A DNA stretch of 64,000 bases, taken from Mycolicibacterium neoaurum VKM Ac-1815D (lineage in GTDB: Bacteria; Actinomycetota; Actinomycetes; Mycobacteriales; Mycobacteriaceae). The position numbers were made by a program, and so were the translations under genes. Position 1 is the first letter of the stretch. Each line of letters begins with the position of its first letter. Below the pieces are notes generated by a model. It saw only the letters and a list, made by a program, of their open reading frames with translations. It searched no databases and was not told the DNA's origin. Below, piece by piece: positions 20,253 to 29,873 of this stretch. Location of the stretch: positions 1,612,001 to 1,676,000 of the forward strand of contig NC_023036.2 in assembly GCF_000317305.3 (NCBI RefSeq), written 5' to 3'.

Positions 20253-21092
20253 CTAGCCCGCCGGCGGCGCCGCACGCGTCGGTTCGGTGTGCTGGTCGAC
20301 GAAATCGGCGATCAGCCCGCTGACCTGTCCGGGCGCCTCGAGCATCGGGATGTGCCCGACGCCGGGCAACCGGGTCACCTTGGCATCGGTGGGCAGATTC
20401 TCGATGAAGTACTTCGTCCCGCGCGGGCTGGGAAACACCCGGTCCTTGTCACATAGCACCAGATGTGTCGGTACACCGACCTGGGCCAATTCCAGCAGTC
20501 CCGGCAGCCGCAGCGTCTTGATCAGCAACTGGACATAGGCGGTGCAGTGGGTCGCATCCTGCACCAGGGCCTCCAGATCGGCCCGGCTCGGGCCGTCGGC
20601 CGGTCCGCTGACCGGCAGGGTGGCGATCCGGGTCCCGAAGGGCGCGTCGAGGATGCGCGGGCCGATCAGTCGCGCCGCGATCAGGGCCGGGCCACCGAGC
20701 AGGAACTTCAGCACGGTCTCGTACTTGGTGGGGGAGTGCTGGCGCCAGCCGCCGGCCGGGGCGATGGCGGTCAGCGTGCGTGCCCGGCCGCGGCGCTCCA
20801 GCTCGAAGGCGACCCAGCCCCCGAGCGAGTTACCGACGATATGCGCTGTCTCCCAGCCGATCTGGTCCATCCGATGCTCGATGTCGTCGACCAGCGCCGC
20901 GGTGTCCAGGAACCAGGTGCCGGAGCGGGCGCCGCCGTGGTGGCCGACCATGGTCGGTGCCAGGACCTCGAATCGGCCCGTGCCGGCGAGCTGACCGGCG
21001 ACGGTGGACCAGACGTTCTGTGAGCACAGGAACGGATGCAGCATCAGGACTGGTTCACCCGATCCGAGGTGGATGGGTGCGCGCTGGGTCAT
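20253..21092 (-). CDS. Alpha/beta hydrolase
   Basis: Cytoplasmic alpha/beta-hydrolase of 279 residues. Oxyanion region MLHPFLCSQNVWSTV, nucleophile elbow GNSLGGW, acid in VLCDKDRVF and base in LPGVGHIPMLE give a complete Ser-Asp-His triad. A cap domain of about 90 residues separates strands 6 and 7. No signal peptide. ATG 21092 (MTQRAPIH) is selected because the family begins at this point; upstream codons would overlap the divergent xthA promoter. Substrate unknown; esterase or C-C hydrolase possible. Confidence 0.83.
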   Translation of the reverse strand: MTQRAPIHLGSGEPVLMLHPFLCSQNVWSTVAGQLAGTGRFEVLAPTMVGHHGGARSGTWFLDTAALVDDIEHRMDQIGWETAHIVGNSLGGWVAFELERRGRARTLTAIAPAGGWRQHSPTKYETVLKFLLGGPALIAARLIGPRILDAPFGTRIATLPVSGPADGPSRADLEALVQDATHCTAYVQLLIKTLRLPGLLELAQVGVPTHLVLCDKDRVFPSPRGTKYFIENLPTDAKVTRLPGVGHIPMLEAPGQVSGLIADFVDQHTEPTRAAPPAG

Positions 21093-21193
21093 AGCGCTCG
21101 ACAGTATGGCGGTACCGCAGGTACCGCAAGGTCCGGCGGCGGTGACCAGGGGAATCAACGCGGTGTCGGTGCGCTCCACTAGGGTCGTCGTCC

Positions 21194-22006
21194 GTGATCG
21201 TCACCACCGTGAACGCCAACGGCATTCGTGCCGCGGTCAAGCAGCGCTCCGAGACCAACCTCGGCATGCTGCCCTGGTTGAAGGAGACCGAAGCCGACGT
21301 CATCTGCCTGCAGGAGACCCGCGCCGACGACGCGCAGCTGGCCGATGCGTTGGCCCCGGCGCTCGCCGACGGTTGGCACCTTGCCTCGGCCGAGCCACAT
21401 GTGAAGGGCCGCAACGGTGTCGCGGTGCTCTCCCGTACGCCGTTCGACGCGGTTCGCATCGGCGCCGGCGCCGAGGAGTTCGCTGCCCACGGTCGCTATA
21501 TCGAGGTCGACACCGCAGGGGTCACGGTGGCCAGCGTCTACCTGCCGACCGGTGAGGCGGAGACCGACCGCCAGTTGGAGAAGGAGCGGTTCATGGCCGC
21601 CACCCAGGAGCGGATGGCCGTGCTGCTCGATCGGGCGGTGCGCGGCGGAAACGACGCCGTGCTGTGCGGGGACTGGAACATCGCCCACACCGAGAACGAC
21701 ATCAAGGCCTGGAAGAACAACGTCAAGAAGTCCGGCTTCCTGCCGAGCGAACGGCAATGGCTCACCGACCTGTTGGCCACCGGCTGGGTCGACGTGGTGC
21801 GTGCGCTGCACCCCGACGTGCCCGGGCCGTACAGCTGGTGGTCGTGGCGCGGCAAGGCGTTCGACAACGACGCAGGCTGGCGCATCGACTACCACCTGGC
21901 CAGCCCGGCGCTGGCCGCGCGTGCGGTCTCAGCCCGGGTCGAACGCGCCGAGCTGTACGCGCTGCGCTGGTCCGACCACGCGCCGGTGACCGTCGAATTC
22001 AGCTGA
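21194..22006 (+). CDS. xthA: Exodeoxyribonuclease III (AP endonuclease)
   Basis: Base-excision-repair enzyme with AP endonuclease and 3'-5' exonuclease activity, Mg-dependent endonuclease/exonuclease/phosphatase fold, 270 residues. Diagnostic motifs: TTVNANGIRAA, LQETRADD (metal Glu), GRNGVAVLSR, VYLPTGE, GDWNIAHTENDIK (catalytic Asp and Asn) and WSDHAPVTVEF (catalytic Asp-His). Starts with GTG 21194 facing away from the hydrolase gene about 100 bases off, and ends overlapping the lipase stop by 8 bases. Mtb counterpart Rv0427c, so this lies outside the Rv33xx synteny. Confidence 0.94.
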   Translation: MIVTTVNANGIRAAVKQRSETNLGMLPWLKETEADVICLQETRADDAQLADALAPALADGWHLASAEPHVKGRNGVAVLSRTPFDAVRIGAGAEEFAAHGRYIEVDTAGVTVASVYLPTGEAETDRQLEKERFMAATQERMAVLLDRAVRGGNDAVLCGDWNIAHTENDIKAWKNNVKKSGFLPSERQWLTDLLATGWVDVVRALHPDVPGPYSWWSWRGKAFDNDAGWRIDYHLASPALAARAVSARVERAELYALRWSDHAPVTVEFS

Positions 22007-23051
22007 TCGGGCAGGGCTCGCCGGTCGGGGCCTGCGGTGCGCCGTCAGCGCCCTCGATGGCGGCACGGACCGCCTCCAGCACCCGCGGGTCCCAGGTCAT
22101 TCCGGTCTCCCAGGCAAGTCCGGCCTGGTCGGAGACGAAGATGCTGTGGGTGTCGTCGAAGCTGAGGCAGCGGCGGTGCGGCAGCACCCGGTCGCTGATA
22201 TCGGTGGCCAGCGCGCTGGAGAGCGCGACGAGGCCGTCATTGGGCCATACGGCCGGGTTCGGCGCCGCCGAGCCCGCCGGCGCTCTGAAGCGGTTGCCGC
22301 CGATCAGGGTGACCGGGATGCCGTCGAGCACGCCGGCCTGGAACTCGTTCCAGCCGCCCGGACCCATCAGGTAGGCCTGGTTGACCTCGCGTCCCGAGCC
22401 GGCCATCAGCCGCTGGACCTCGGACCTCATTTCGTCCATCGCCGTCGCGCAGAACGCGTCGCCGAGGCAATCCGCCTTGTCGATGATGCCGTTGGCATAG
22501 TCGGACAGATACGAGCCCTGCCACGGGGTGCCGATGGTGGTGAGCGACCGGATCCTGATCGGGGAGTCCAGGCTCTGCAGAACCCGGATCGCTGCCCGTG
22601 AGTACAGCCCGCCCATCGAGTGCCCGACGATGTCGATCTCGTCCACGCCGTAGCTGATGTGCAGGTACTCGAAGAAGCGGGCCAGGTGCTCACCGGCGGT
22701 ATCGATGCTGCCGGTCGAGTTGACGGTCATGTGCTCCGGCAGCGTGATCGGGCAGTCGCCGAAGGCCCCGAAACCGTCGGTGTCGCGCACCGGGCCGCGG
22801 CCGGCCATCGCCGGCGAGGTGTAGACGGTGTGGCCGTGTTCGAGCAGGTGGCCGCGTAGGGCGGTGTCGGTGTTGCCCGCCGCCAATCCCGACGCGCAGG
22901 CCTGTGTGGGCGTGGTGAACGGACTGGTGGCATTTCCGCCCGACACGATCACCACCGCACGCGAGCCGGATTCTGGTGCGGCGTAGGCGTTTTGGAAACT
23001 GGTCACCACGCCGACGATAAAGATCAGCGACAGTACTGGCAAACGGTACAC
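21999..23051 (-). CDS. Secreted lipase/esterase (alpha/beta hydrolase)
   Basis: Exported lipase-type hydrolase of 350 residues. The signal peptide is VYRLPVLSLIFIVGVVTSF with an AYA-A cleavage site near residue 25. Then comes the oxyanion strand RAVVIVSGG, nucleophile elbow VGHSMGGLYSR, and a late DTHSIFVSD with the likely catalytic His. Several paired cysteines fit a disulfide-bonded secreted enzyme. The start is chosen at GTG 23051 because GGAGG (23056-23060) sits just upstream; a longer ATG start at 23132 would overlap the trpS ATG on the other strand. It resembles actinobacterial triacylglycerol lipases; substrate unknown. Confidence 0.8.
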   Translation of the reverse strand: MYRLPVLSLIFIVGVVTSFQNAYAAPESGSRAVVIVSGGNATSPFTTPTQACASGLAAGNTDTALRGHLLEHGHTVYTSPAMAGRGPVRDTDGFGAFGDCPITLPEHMTVNSTGSIDTAGEHLARFFEYLHISYGVDEIDIVGHSMGGLYSRAAIRVLQSLDSPIRIRSLTTIGTPWQGSYLSDYANGIIDKADCLGDAFCATAMDEMRSEVQRLMAGSGREVNQAYLMGPGGWNEFQAGVLDGIPVTLIGGNRFRAPAGSAAPNPAVWPNDGLVALSSALATDISDRVLPHRRCLSFDDTHSIFVSDQAGLAWETGMTWDPRVLEAVRAAIEGADGAPQAPTGEPCPIS

Positions 23052-23115
23052 TGCGCCTCCGATTAATTGACAGATGCGTAAACGATAGCGGGTGCGCTGA
23101 AGAATGTTCGCATGA

Positions 23116-24156
<1,041 letters not shown>

Positions 24157-24166
24157 GGGGTAGCAC

Positions 24167-25225
24167 ATGGCCGGCCGCGACGCGGTAGCGACAGCACAGT
24201 CTGGGCAGGACGGTCCCGGCTTCATGGACCGCATGCGGAGCCGATTCGCATGGTTGGACCGGGTGATGCTCGCTCAGGAGCGCTACAACGACTGCAAGGG
24301 CGATTTCTACGCCGCCGGTATCACCTACTTCACCATCTTCGCGCTGTTCCCGCTGCTGATGGTCGGCTTCTCGATCGGCGGCTTCGTGCTGGCCAACCAG
24401 CCCGATCTCATGCTCGAGGTGGAAGCCAAGATCCGGTCTGCGGTCTCGGGGGACCTGGGCGCACAGCTTGTCGAGCTGATGGACTCCGCCATCAATTCCC
24501 GCGGCACGGTCGGCGTCATCGGTTTGGCCACCGCGGCCTGGGCGGGGCTGGGCTGGATGAACAACCTGCGGGAGGCGCTCAGTCAGATGTGGGAGCAGCG
24601 GCACGAGACTGCCGGTTTCGTGGCGACGAAGCTGTCGGATCTGGGAGCCCTGCTGTCGGCGTTCGTTGCACTGACGCTGACGATCGGGTTGACCGCGCTG
24701 AGCAAGGAGTCCCCGATGACCACGGTGCTCGGTTGGTTGGGGCTCAGCGGTGTGCCGGGGTTGGGCGTCGGACTGCAGGTGGCGTCCTGGGTCGCCTCGC
24801 TGCTCATCTCGTGGATGCTGTTCACCTGGATCATCGCCCGACTGCCGCGTGAGTCGGTCAGTTTCCGCAGTTCGCTGCGGGCGGGTCTGCTGGCCGCTGT
24901 GGCATTCGAGATCTTCAAGCAGGTCGCCTCGGTCTACCTGAAGTCGGTACTGACCGGGCCCGCCGGAGCCACCTTCGGGCCGGTGCTGGGCTTGATGGTG
25001 TTCGCCTACATCACCGCCAGGCTCATCCTGTTCTCGACCGCCTGGGCGGCCACGGCCGCGGACAATCTGGCCGCCGCCCCGGTCGAGCCGCCCGGCCCGG
25101 TGACGATCCGACCGCGTGTGCAGATCCGCGAAGGCGTCGGACTGCCCGGCGCCGCAGCCGGTTTCGCTGCGGGGGCCCTGGGCGGTCTGGGACTGGCCAG
25201 GTTGCTCCGGCGTAATCGTCAGTGA
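24167..25225 (+). CDS. YihY/BrkB-family inner membrane protein
   Basis: Integral membrane protein of 352 residues with about six transmembrane helices, of the family once called ribonuclease BN or BrkB; real function unknown. Typical elements are the amphipathic N-terminus (RFAWLDRVMLAQERYNDCKG), GDFYAAGITYFTIFALFPLLMV as helix 1, SRGTVGVIGLATAAWAGLGWMNNLREAL, and KSVLTGPAGATFGPVLGLMVFAYITARLILF near the end. The tail is Pro-rich then hydrophobic (AAAGFAAGALGGLGLARLL). GAGGGG lies ahead of ATG 24167. It follows trpS as in Mtb (Rv3335c after Rv3336c). Its stop lies in a 14-base tandem duplication. Confidence 0.88.
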   Translation: MAGRDAVATAQSGQDGPGFMDRMRSRFAWLDRVMLAQERYNDCKGDFYAAGITYFTIFALFPLLMVGFSIGGFVLANQPDLMLEVEAKIRSAVSGDLGAQLVELMDSAINSRGTVGVIGLATAAWAGLGWMNNLREALSQMWEQRHETAGFVATKLSDLGALLSAFVALTLTIGLTALSKESPMTTVLGWLGLSGVPGLGVGLQVASWVASLLISWMLFTWIIARLPRESVSFRSSLRAGLLAAVAFEIFKQVASVYLKSVLTGPAGATFGPVLGLMVFAYITARLILFSTAWAATAADNLAAAPVEPPGPVTIRPRVQIREGVGLPGAAAGFAAGALGGLGLARLLRRNRQ

Positions 25226-25246
25226 CCGATCATCAGTGACCGATCA
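25219..25246. repeat. 14-base perfect tandem duplication at convergent stops
   Basis: TCAGTGACCGATCA is repeated exactly at 25219-25232 and 25233-25246. The first copy carries the stop of the YihY gene, the second the stop of the SMR gene; each copy contains a usable stop for both strands. It looks like a recent slippage duplication. Confidence 0.9.
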
Positions 25247-25550
25247 GCTTTAGCCCGACCACGCAGCCGATGATCCCGACGATCAGCGCCACCTTGACCG
25301 GGGAGGCGCCCTCGGTGCCGGTCAGCATCGCGTATCCGACCGTCAGGGCCGCGCCGATGCCCACCCAGATTGCATAACTGGTCCCGATCGGCAGGGTGCG
25401 CATCGCGTAGGCCAGACCGGCCATCGAGAGGACCAGCGCAACCCCGAACACCGCTGTGGGCCATGGTCTGCTGAAGCCCTCGGACTTGCCGAGCGCGGTC
25501 GCCCAGACGGCTTCCAGCACCCCTGACACCACCAACACCAGCCAGGCCAT
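25233..25550 (-). CDS. SMR-family exporter, probable guanidinium exporter (Gdx type)
   Basis: Four-helix small multidrug resistance protein of 105 residues acting as an antiparallel dimer. Helix 1 carries the essential membrane glutamate in VVSGVLEAVWATALG; helix 3 has TLPIGTSYAIWVGIGAA, and helix 4 is VALIVGIIGCVVGLKLIG. The GVLEAxWA pattern and lack of drug-type aromatic residues favour the Gdx/SugE subgroup, which exports guanidinium in exchange for protons. A guanidine-III riboswitch lies directly upstream, independently supporting that substrate. Shine-Dalgarno AGGGAGG precedes ATG 25550. Confidence 0.9.
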   Translation of the reverse strand: MAWLVLVVSGVLEAVWATALGKSEGFSRPWPTAVFGVALVLSMAGLAYAMRTLPIGTSYAIWVGIGAALTVGYAMLTGTEGASPVKVALIVGIIGCVVGLKLIGH

Positions 25551-25569
25551 GGCACACCTCCCTTGGCTG

Positions 25570-25608
25570 CCGTCTTGTCGCTGGCCGGGTACGGTGCCTC
25601 TCGTCCGG
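25570..25608 (-). ncRNA. Guanidine-III riboswitch (ykkC-III)
   Basis: On the minus strand the leader reads CCGGACGAG, GGCACCGTACCCGG and, after a short linker, GACAAGACGG. These match the conserved blocks of the guanidine-III aptamer as I recall it: two CCGG segments pair to form the first stem, and CCGT pairs with ACGG to close the pseudoknot. It ends about 20 bases before the start codon of the SMR gene, with the Shine-Dalgarno immediately downstream, fitting translational control. Guanidine should raise expression. Confidence 0.9.
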
Positions 25609-25659
25609 TGTCACACGGTGACGCCATCGACGGTAGCAAACTCCGGTAGCGTCGCACCG

Positions 25660-26502
25660 GTGTCACTGGTCACCCCTTGGTCCGCCGCGATGGGCATGCG
25701 CGCCCCGATCGTCAATGCCCCGATGGGCGGTGCGGCCGGTGGTCGGCTGGCATCGGCGGTGACCGCCGCGGGCGGACTGGGCATGCTCGGGATGGGAAGC
25801 GCCGCGACGGCGGAGGTCCTGCGCCGCGAGATCGGTTTGGCGCAGGGACGATTCGGTGTCGGATTGGTGCACTGGGTGATGGCCGAACGTCCCGAGCTGC
25901 TCGATATCGCGCTGGCGGCGCAGCCCGCGCTGTTGAGCGTCAGCTTCGGGACCGACTTCGGTTGGGTGCAACGCGCACACGATGCCGGGGTGACGACCGC
26001 GACGCAGGTGGCCTCGGTCGAGGCGGCCCGACGCGCCCAGGATGCCGGTGTCGACGTGCTGGTGGCGCGTGGCGCCGAGGGCGGCGGTCACGGTGAACCG
26101 TTGCTGGGCACCCTGCCACTGCTGACGGGAGTGCTTGACGCGGTGGAGGTTCCGGTGTTGGCGGCCGGCGGGATCGGCTCCGCGCGCGGGGTGGCCGCGG
26201 TGCTGGCCGCGGGCGCTGCGGCGGCGTGGATCGGCACGTTGTTCGCGGCCTGCCCGCAGGCGCTGACATCGGAGGCTGCCCGCGCTGAACTGCTGGGCGG
26301 GCAGGACACCGAGCTGACCTCCGCGCACGACATCGCGGCCGGATACCGTTGGCCCGCCGGCATTCCGGAGCGGGTGCTGCGCGGGTCCCCGGTCAACGCC
26401 GGTCAGGGTGTGGGCCAGGTTCGACAGTCGGTCGACGCGGGCGAGCTGGTGGCAACGCTGTCCGCGGGCGCCGAGGAACTGCTGCGCGGGCCGTTGGGTT
26501 GA
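25660..26502 (+). CDS. Nitronate monooxygenase family protein
   Basis: FMN-dependent TIM-barrel oxygenase that detoxifies nitronates such as propionate-3-nitronate, 280 residues. The N-terminal APIVNAPMGGAAGG phosphate/FMN loop, the central LVARGAEGGGHGE (substrate His and Gly-rich loop) and VPVLAAGGIGSARGVAAVLAAGA are diagnostic; the last is the FMN-phosphate site. GTG 25660 is the best start since the family opens 15-20 residues before the PIVNAPM motif. Divergent from the guanidine-regulated exporter with about 50 bases between its start and the riboswitch; a functional link is not evident. Confidence 0.86.
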   Translation: MSLVTPWSAAMGMRAPIVNAPMGGAAGGRLASAVTAAGGLGMLGMGSAATAEVLRREIGLAQGRFGVGLVHWVMAERPELLDIALAAQPALLSVSFGTDFGWVQRAHDAGVTTATQVASVEAARRAQDAGVDVLVARGAEGGGHGEPLLGTLPLLTGVLDAVEVPVLAAGGIGSARGVAAVLAAGAAAAWIGTLFAACPQALTSEAARAELLGGQDTELTSAHDIAAGYRWPAGIPERVLRGSPVNAGQGVGQVRQSVDAGELVATLSAGAEELLRGPLG

Positions 26503-26511
26503 CGTGCGGGC

Positions 26512-27714
26512 TCAGGCGCGCTGGCGGTTCATCGACCGGGCCACCATCATCAGGGCGAACACGATGATGGCGCCGACCAGCCCGACGCCGACGCGCACCG
26601 GCACGGTATCGGCGGGCGGCAGCGCAGTGGCGGCGACCGCGGTGGGGTCGGGTGCCTCTTCGGTTTTCGCGACGGCCAATGAGGGGTCGGCCTCGATGAG
26701 GGTGCCGACCTTGGTGCCCGGCGGGGTGGCGAACCCGTAGTCGAGCAGGCGGGCGGCCTGCTCCCACGGTGCGATGGGTACCCGAGTGCCCTTGAGCATC
26801 ACGGCCACCAGCCGGCGGCCGTCACGTTCGGCTGCGCCCACGAACGTCTGGCCGGCGTCGTCGGTGTATCCGGTCTTGCCGCCGAGTGCGCCCGGGTAGT
26901 TGTACAACAGCTTGTTGTCGTTCTCCAGCTCGTAGGCGGGCCATGGGTATTTCTCGGTGCCAACGATTTTGGAGAAGGTGTCGTTCTGCCACGCGTAGCG
27001 GTAGAACAATCCGATGTCGTAGGCCGAGGTGCTCATCCCCGGGCCGTCCAGCCCAGACGGGGTGGCCGCGCGGGTGTCCCGCGCCCCGAGCTTGCGCGCC
27101 AGCGTGTTGACCTTCTGCAGCGCGGTGTCCATCCCGCCGAGCTGCATCGCCAGCGCGTGTGCGGCGTCGTTGCCGGACACCATCAGCAGCCCGTGCAGCA
27201 GGTCGTTGATCGTGTACCGCTCGCCGTTCTTGACCCCGACGCGGCTGCCCTCGGCGTGCTCGTCGCCCTCGGTGCCGTTCACGATGCGGTTGATGGGCAG
27301 TTCCTGGATGGACTGCATCGCGACGAGCACCTTGATGATGCTGGCCGGACGATGCCTGCCGTGCGGATCCTTGGCGGCGATGACCTCACCGGTGTCCAGA
27401 TCGGCAACCAACCATGCCTCGGCGGAGACATCCTCGGGCACCGGGCCGGTACCTGCGGCGGTCACGATGCCGCAACCGCCGAGAGCCTCGCCGCCCAACG
27501 GCGTCGCGGGAACGGGCAGCGCGCCCGGGGTTGGGTCACCCGGCTTGGGGACCTCCGAGGCGTCGACCGCCGGCGGTGTCGTGGTGCGGTACGGGCAGGG
27601 GTCCGGCGCCGGTTCCGCACCCGCCAGCGGCGCGCTGACCAGCGCGGGACCCGCCAGCATCAGTGCCGCGGTGACCGCGCAAGTAACTCGGCGCAACGTC
27701 GCGAAGGAAGCCAT
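26512..27714 (-). CDS. dacB1: D-alanyl-D-alanine carboxypeptidase (penicillin-binding protein)
   Basis: Class C low-molecular-weight PBP trimming the terminal D-Ala of peptidoglycan stem peptides in the periplasm. The 400-residue precursor has a signal peptide (cleavage near AGAEPAPDP), the active-site S125-I-I-K128, S180-G-N182 and K280-T-G282 motifs, all intact, and a C-terminal membrane anchor ([20 protein letters not shown]) followed by a basic tail. A Pro-rich segment of about 40 residues precedes the catalytic domain. Counterpart of Mtb Rv3330. A triple ATGTGA repeat lies 57-83 bases upstream of its start. Confidence 0.93.
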   Translation of the reverse strand: MASFATLRRVTCAVTAALMLAGPALVSAPLAGAEPAPDPCPYRTTTPPAVDASEVPKPGDPTPGALPVPATPLGGEALGGCGIVTAAGTGPVPEDVSAEAWLVADLDTGEVIAAKDPHGRHRPASIIKVLVAMQSIQELPINRIVNGTEGDEHAEGSRVGVKNGERYTINDLLHGLLMVSGNDAAHALAMQLGGMDTALQKVNTLARKLGARDTRAATPSGLDGPGMSTSAYDIGLFYRYAWQNDTFSKIVGTEKYPWPAYELENDNKLLYNYPGALGGKTGYTDDAGQTFVGAAERDGRRLVAVMLKGTRVPIAPWEQAARLLDYGFATPPGTKVGTLIEADPSLAVAKTEEAPDPTAVAATALPPADTVPVRVGVGLVGAIIVFALMMVARSMNRQRA

Positions 27715-27770
27715 GATGACTGCAGATTAGGAGACCGCGGACCGATTTTCGGCTCGCCACGCTGTGGCTG

Positions 27771-27797
27771 ATGTGACTTATGTGATTAATGTGATTT
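27771..27797. repeat. Three tandem 9-base repeats upstream of dacB1
   Basis: ATGTGACTT, ATGTGATTA and ATGTGATTT follow one another exactly at 27771-27797, giving three direct ATGTGA half-sites at 9-base spacing in the dacB1 promoter region. The surrounding 30 bases are notably AT-rich for this genome. Possibly a regulator binding array; unproven. Confidence 0.6.
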
Positions 27798-27807
27798 AAC
27801 GCCGACG

Positions 27808-27859
27808 ACGGTGCATCCGGATCGAGCGAGATGGCGATTTCTCGATCCGGGTGCACCGT
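27808..27859 (-). terminator. Stem-loop terminator of the aminotransferase operon
   Basis: A 19-base inverted repeat with one mismatch (arms 27808-27826 and 27841-27859; ACGGTGCATCCGGATCGAG against CTCGATCCGGGTGCACCGT; 14-base loop) lies ten bases beyond the aminotransferase stop and before the dacB1 promoter. Confidence 0.75.
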
Positions 27860-27869
27860 CGATGGGGGG

Positions 27870-29255
27870 TCAGAGTCGGCGCGCGGCCTCGGACAGCACG
27901 TTGTGCAGGATGTCGTAGATCGCGTCGAATTCGGCCTGCCCGCTGATCAGCGGCGGTGCCAGCTGCACCACTGGGTCGCCACGGTCGTCGGCGCGGCAGT
28001 ACAGCCCCGCCTCCCACAGCGCCGGAGTCAGGAATCCGCGCAGCAGCCGCTCGGACTCGTCGTCGTCGAAGGTCTCCTTGGTGGCCTTGTCTTTGACCAG
28101 TTCGATGCCGTAGAAGAAACCTTCGCCACGCACATCGCCGACGATCGGCAGATCGTAGAGCTTCTCCAGGGTCGCCTTGAATGCCGGCGCATTCTGCTTG
28201 ACGTGGTCGTTGATGCCTTCGCGCTCGAAGATGTCGAGGTTGGCCAGGGCGACGGCCGCCGAGACTGGATGTCCGCCGAAGGTGTAGCCGTGGCCGAAGA
28301 CCGTCTTACCGTCGTCGAAAGGCTCGAACAGCCGGTCGCTGGCGATCATCGCGCCCAGCGGTGAGTAGCCGGACGTCAAACCCTTGGCGCTGGTGATGAT
28401 GTCGGGCACATAGCCGAAGTCGTCACAGGCGAACATCGAGCCGATCCGGCCGTAGGCGCAGATGACCTCGTCGGAGACCAGCAGCACGTCGTATTCGCCG
28501 CAGATCTCGCGGACGCGCTCGAAGTATCCCGGCGGCGGCGGGAAGCACCCGCCGGCGTTCTGCACCGGTTCCAGGAAGACCGCGGCGACGGTGTCGGGGC
28601 CCTCGAACTCGATGGCCTCGGCGATGCGGTCGGCGCAGTACCGGCCGAAGGCCTTCTCGTCGTGCGCGAACGGCTCGGGCGCGCGGTAGAAGTTGGTGTT
28701 CGGCGCGCGGAAGCCACCCGGGGTCAGCGGCTCGAATGGGGCCTTGAAGGCGGGGATGCCGGTGATCGCGAGCGCGCCCTGAGGAGTGCCGTGGTAAGCG
28801 ATGGACCGCGAAACCACCTTGTGCTTACCGGGTTTGCCGGTGAGCTTGAAGAACTGCTTGGCCAGCTTCCAGGCGGACTCGACTGCCTCGCCACCGCCGG
28901 TGGTGAAGAACACCCGGTTCAGATCGCCCGGGGCGTAATTGGCCACCCGTTCGGCCAGCTCGATGGCCGTCGGCGTCGCATAGGACCACAGCGGGAAGAA
29001 CGCCAGCTGCTGGGCCTGCTTGGCCGCGGCCGCAGCCAGTTCCTCACGGCCGTGGCCGACCTGGACGACGAACAGCCCGGACAGGCCGTCGATATAGCTG
29101 TTGCCCTTGTCGTCGAAGATGCGGGTGCCTTCGCCGCGGGTGATGATCGGCGGGGTGATATCGGCGCCGTGGCGCGCGAAGTGCCCCCACAGGTGGCGCT
29201 GGGCCTTGGCGGCCAGATCGCCGGTGGTCTTCGTCGTTGTTTCGGTGATAGTCAT
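27870..29255 (-). CDS. Class III PLP aminotransferase (omega-amino acid/polyamine type)
   Basis: Transfers terminal amino groups of an amine such as putrescine or an omega-amino acid to pyruvate or 2-oxoglutarate; 461 residues. Motifs: GTRIFDDKGNSYIDGLSGLFVVQ, the PLP phosphate loop TTGGGEAVESAWKLAKQF, the YHGTPQGALAITG aromatic stacking site, LLVSDEVICAYGRIGSMFAC with the pyridine-N aspartate, and the Schiff-base lysine in SAKGLTSGYSPLGA. Its ATG overlaps the upstream Lrp gene stop (ATGA), so both form one operon; an aldehyde dehydrogenase diverges from it. Mtb Rv3329 is the counterpart. Exact substrate unproven. Confidence 0.9.
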   Translation of the reverse strand: MTITETTTKTTGDLAAKAQRHLWGHFARHGADITPPIITRGEGTRIFDDKGNSYIDGLSGLFVVQVGHGREELAAAAAKQAQQLAFFPLWSYATPTAIELAERVANYAPGDLNRVFFTTGGGEAVESAWKLAKQFFKLTGKPGKHKVVSRSIAYHGTPQGALAITGIPAFKAPFEPLTPGGFRAPNTNFYRAPEPFAHDEKAFGRYCADRIAEAIEFEGPDTVAAVFLEPVQNAGGCFPPPPGYFERVREICGEYDVLLVSDEVICAYGRIGSMFACDDFGYVPDIITSAKGLTSGYSPLGAMIASDRLFEPFDDGKTVFGHGYTFGGHPVSAAVALANLDIFEREGINDHVKQNAPAFKATLEKLYDLPIVGDVRGEGFFYGIELVKDKATKETFDDDESERLLRGFLTPALWEAGLYCRADDRGDPVVQLAPPLISGQAEFDAIYDILHNVLSEAARRL

Positions 29256-29773
29256 CTAGTGCCCCAGTTGTATTGCTGCTTAACGAGTTTCAAGTAAACC
29301 AACGTTTCGGTGGATATCACTCCCGGGACGGCGCGGATCTTGGTGTTGAGGAGGTCGAGCAGGTCGCCGTCGTCCTCGCAGACCACCTCGACGATGGCGT
29401 CGAAGGTGCCGGCGGTCAGCACCACGTAGTCGACGGATTCCAGTTGGGCCAGCTTCTCGGCGACCTTGGTCGTGTCGCCGGTGCAGCGGATGCCGATCAT
29501 GGCCTGGCGTGCGAAGCCCAGTTGCATCGGGTCGGTGACCGCGACGATCTGCATGACGCCGGCGTCCACCATGCGCTGCACGCGCTGGCGCACCGCGGCT
29601 TCCGACAGTCCCACCGCCTTACCGATGCCGGCGTAGGAACGTCGGCCGTCCTGCTGCAGCTTCTCGATGATGGCCTTGGACAGTTCGTCGAGCTGGAAGG
29701 CGGCCCCCGGGCGCGAATGGTTGATTCGCAATGACACGGCGGAGGGGCCGGGCGGAGAGTCCGGGTGCGACAT
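29252..29773 (-). CDS. Lrp/AsnC-family transcriptional regulator
   Basis: Feast/famine regulator of 173 residues. N-terminal winged HTH: LDELSKAIIEKLQQDGRRSYAGIGKAVGLSEAAVRQRVQRMVDAG (about residues 38-85). C-terminal RAM ligand-binding domain: VAVTDPMQLG, VDYVVLTAGTFDAIVEVVCEDD and LVYLKLVKQQYNWGTR. Operonic with the aminotransferase and divergent from the aldehyde dehydrogenase (100-base spacer), a layout typical of local substrate-sensing control of an amine degradation pathway. ATG 29773 starts a 36-residue unstructured leader; the longer frame is unlikely. Ligand unknown. Confidence 0.9.
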   Translation of the reverse strand: MSHPDSPPGPSAVSLRINHSRPGAAFQLDELSKAIIEKLQQDGRRSYAGIGKAVGLSEAAVRQRVQRMVDAGVMQIVAVTDPMQLGFARQAMIGIRCTGDTTKVAEKLAQLESVDYVVLTAGTFDAIVEVVCEDDGDLLDLLNTKIRAVPGVISTETLVYLKLVKQQYNWGTR

Positions 29774-29873
29774 GCCTTGATTGTGCACGGAATCCGTCGT
29801 TACAAGCAACCATTTGTATGAAATCAGGTGTTGGCCATGCCATTGATCGCCGGAATGCGTAGCCTTGGCGCTC

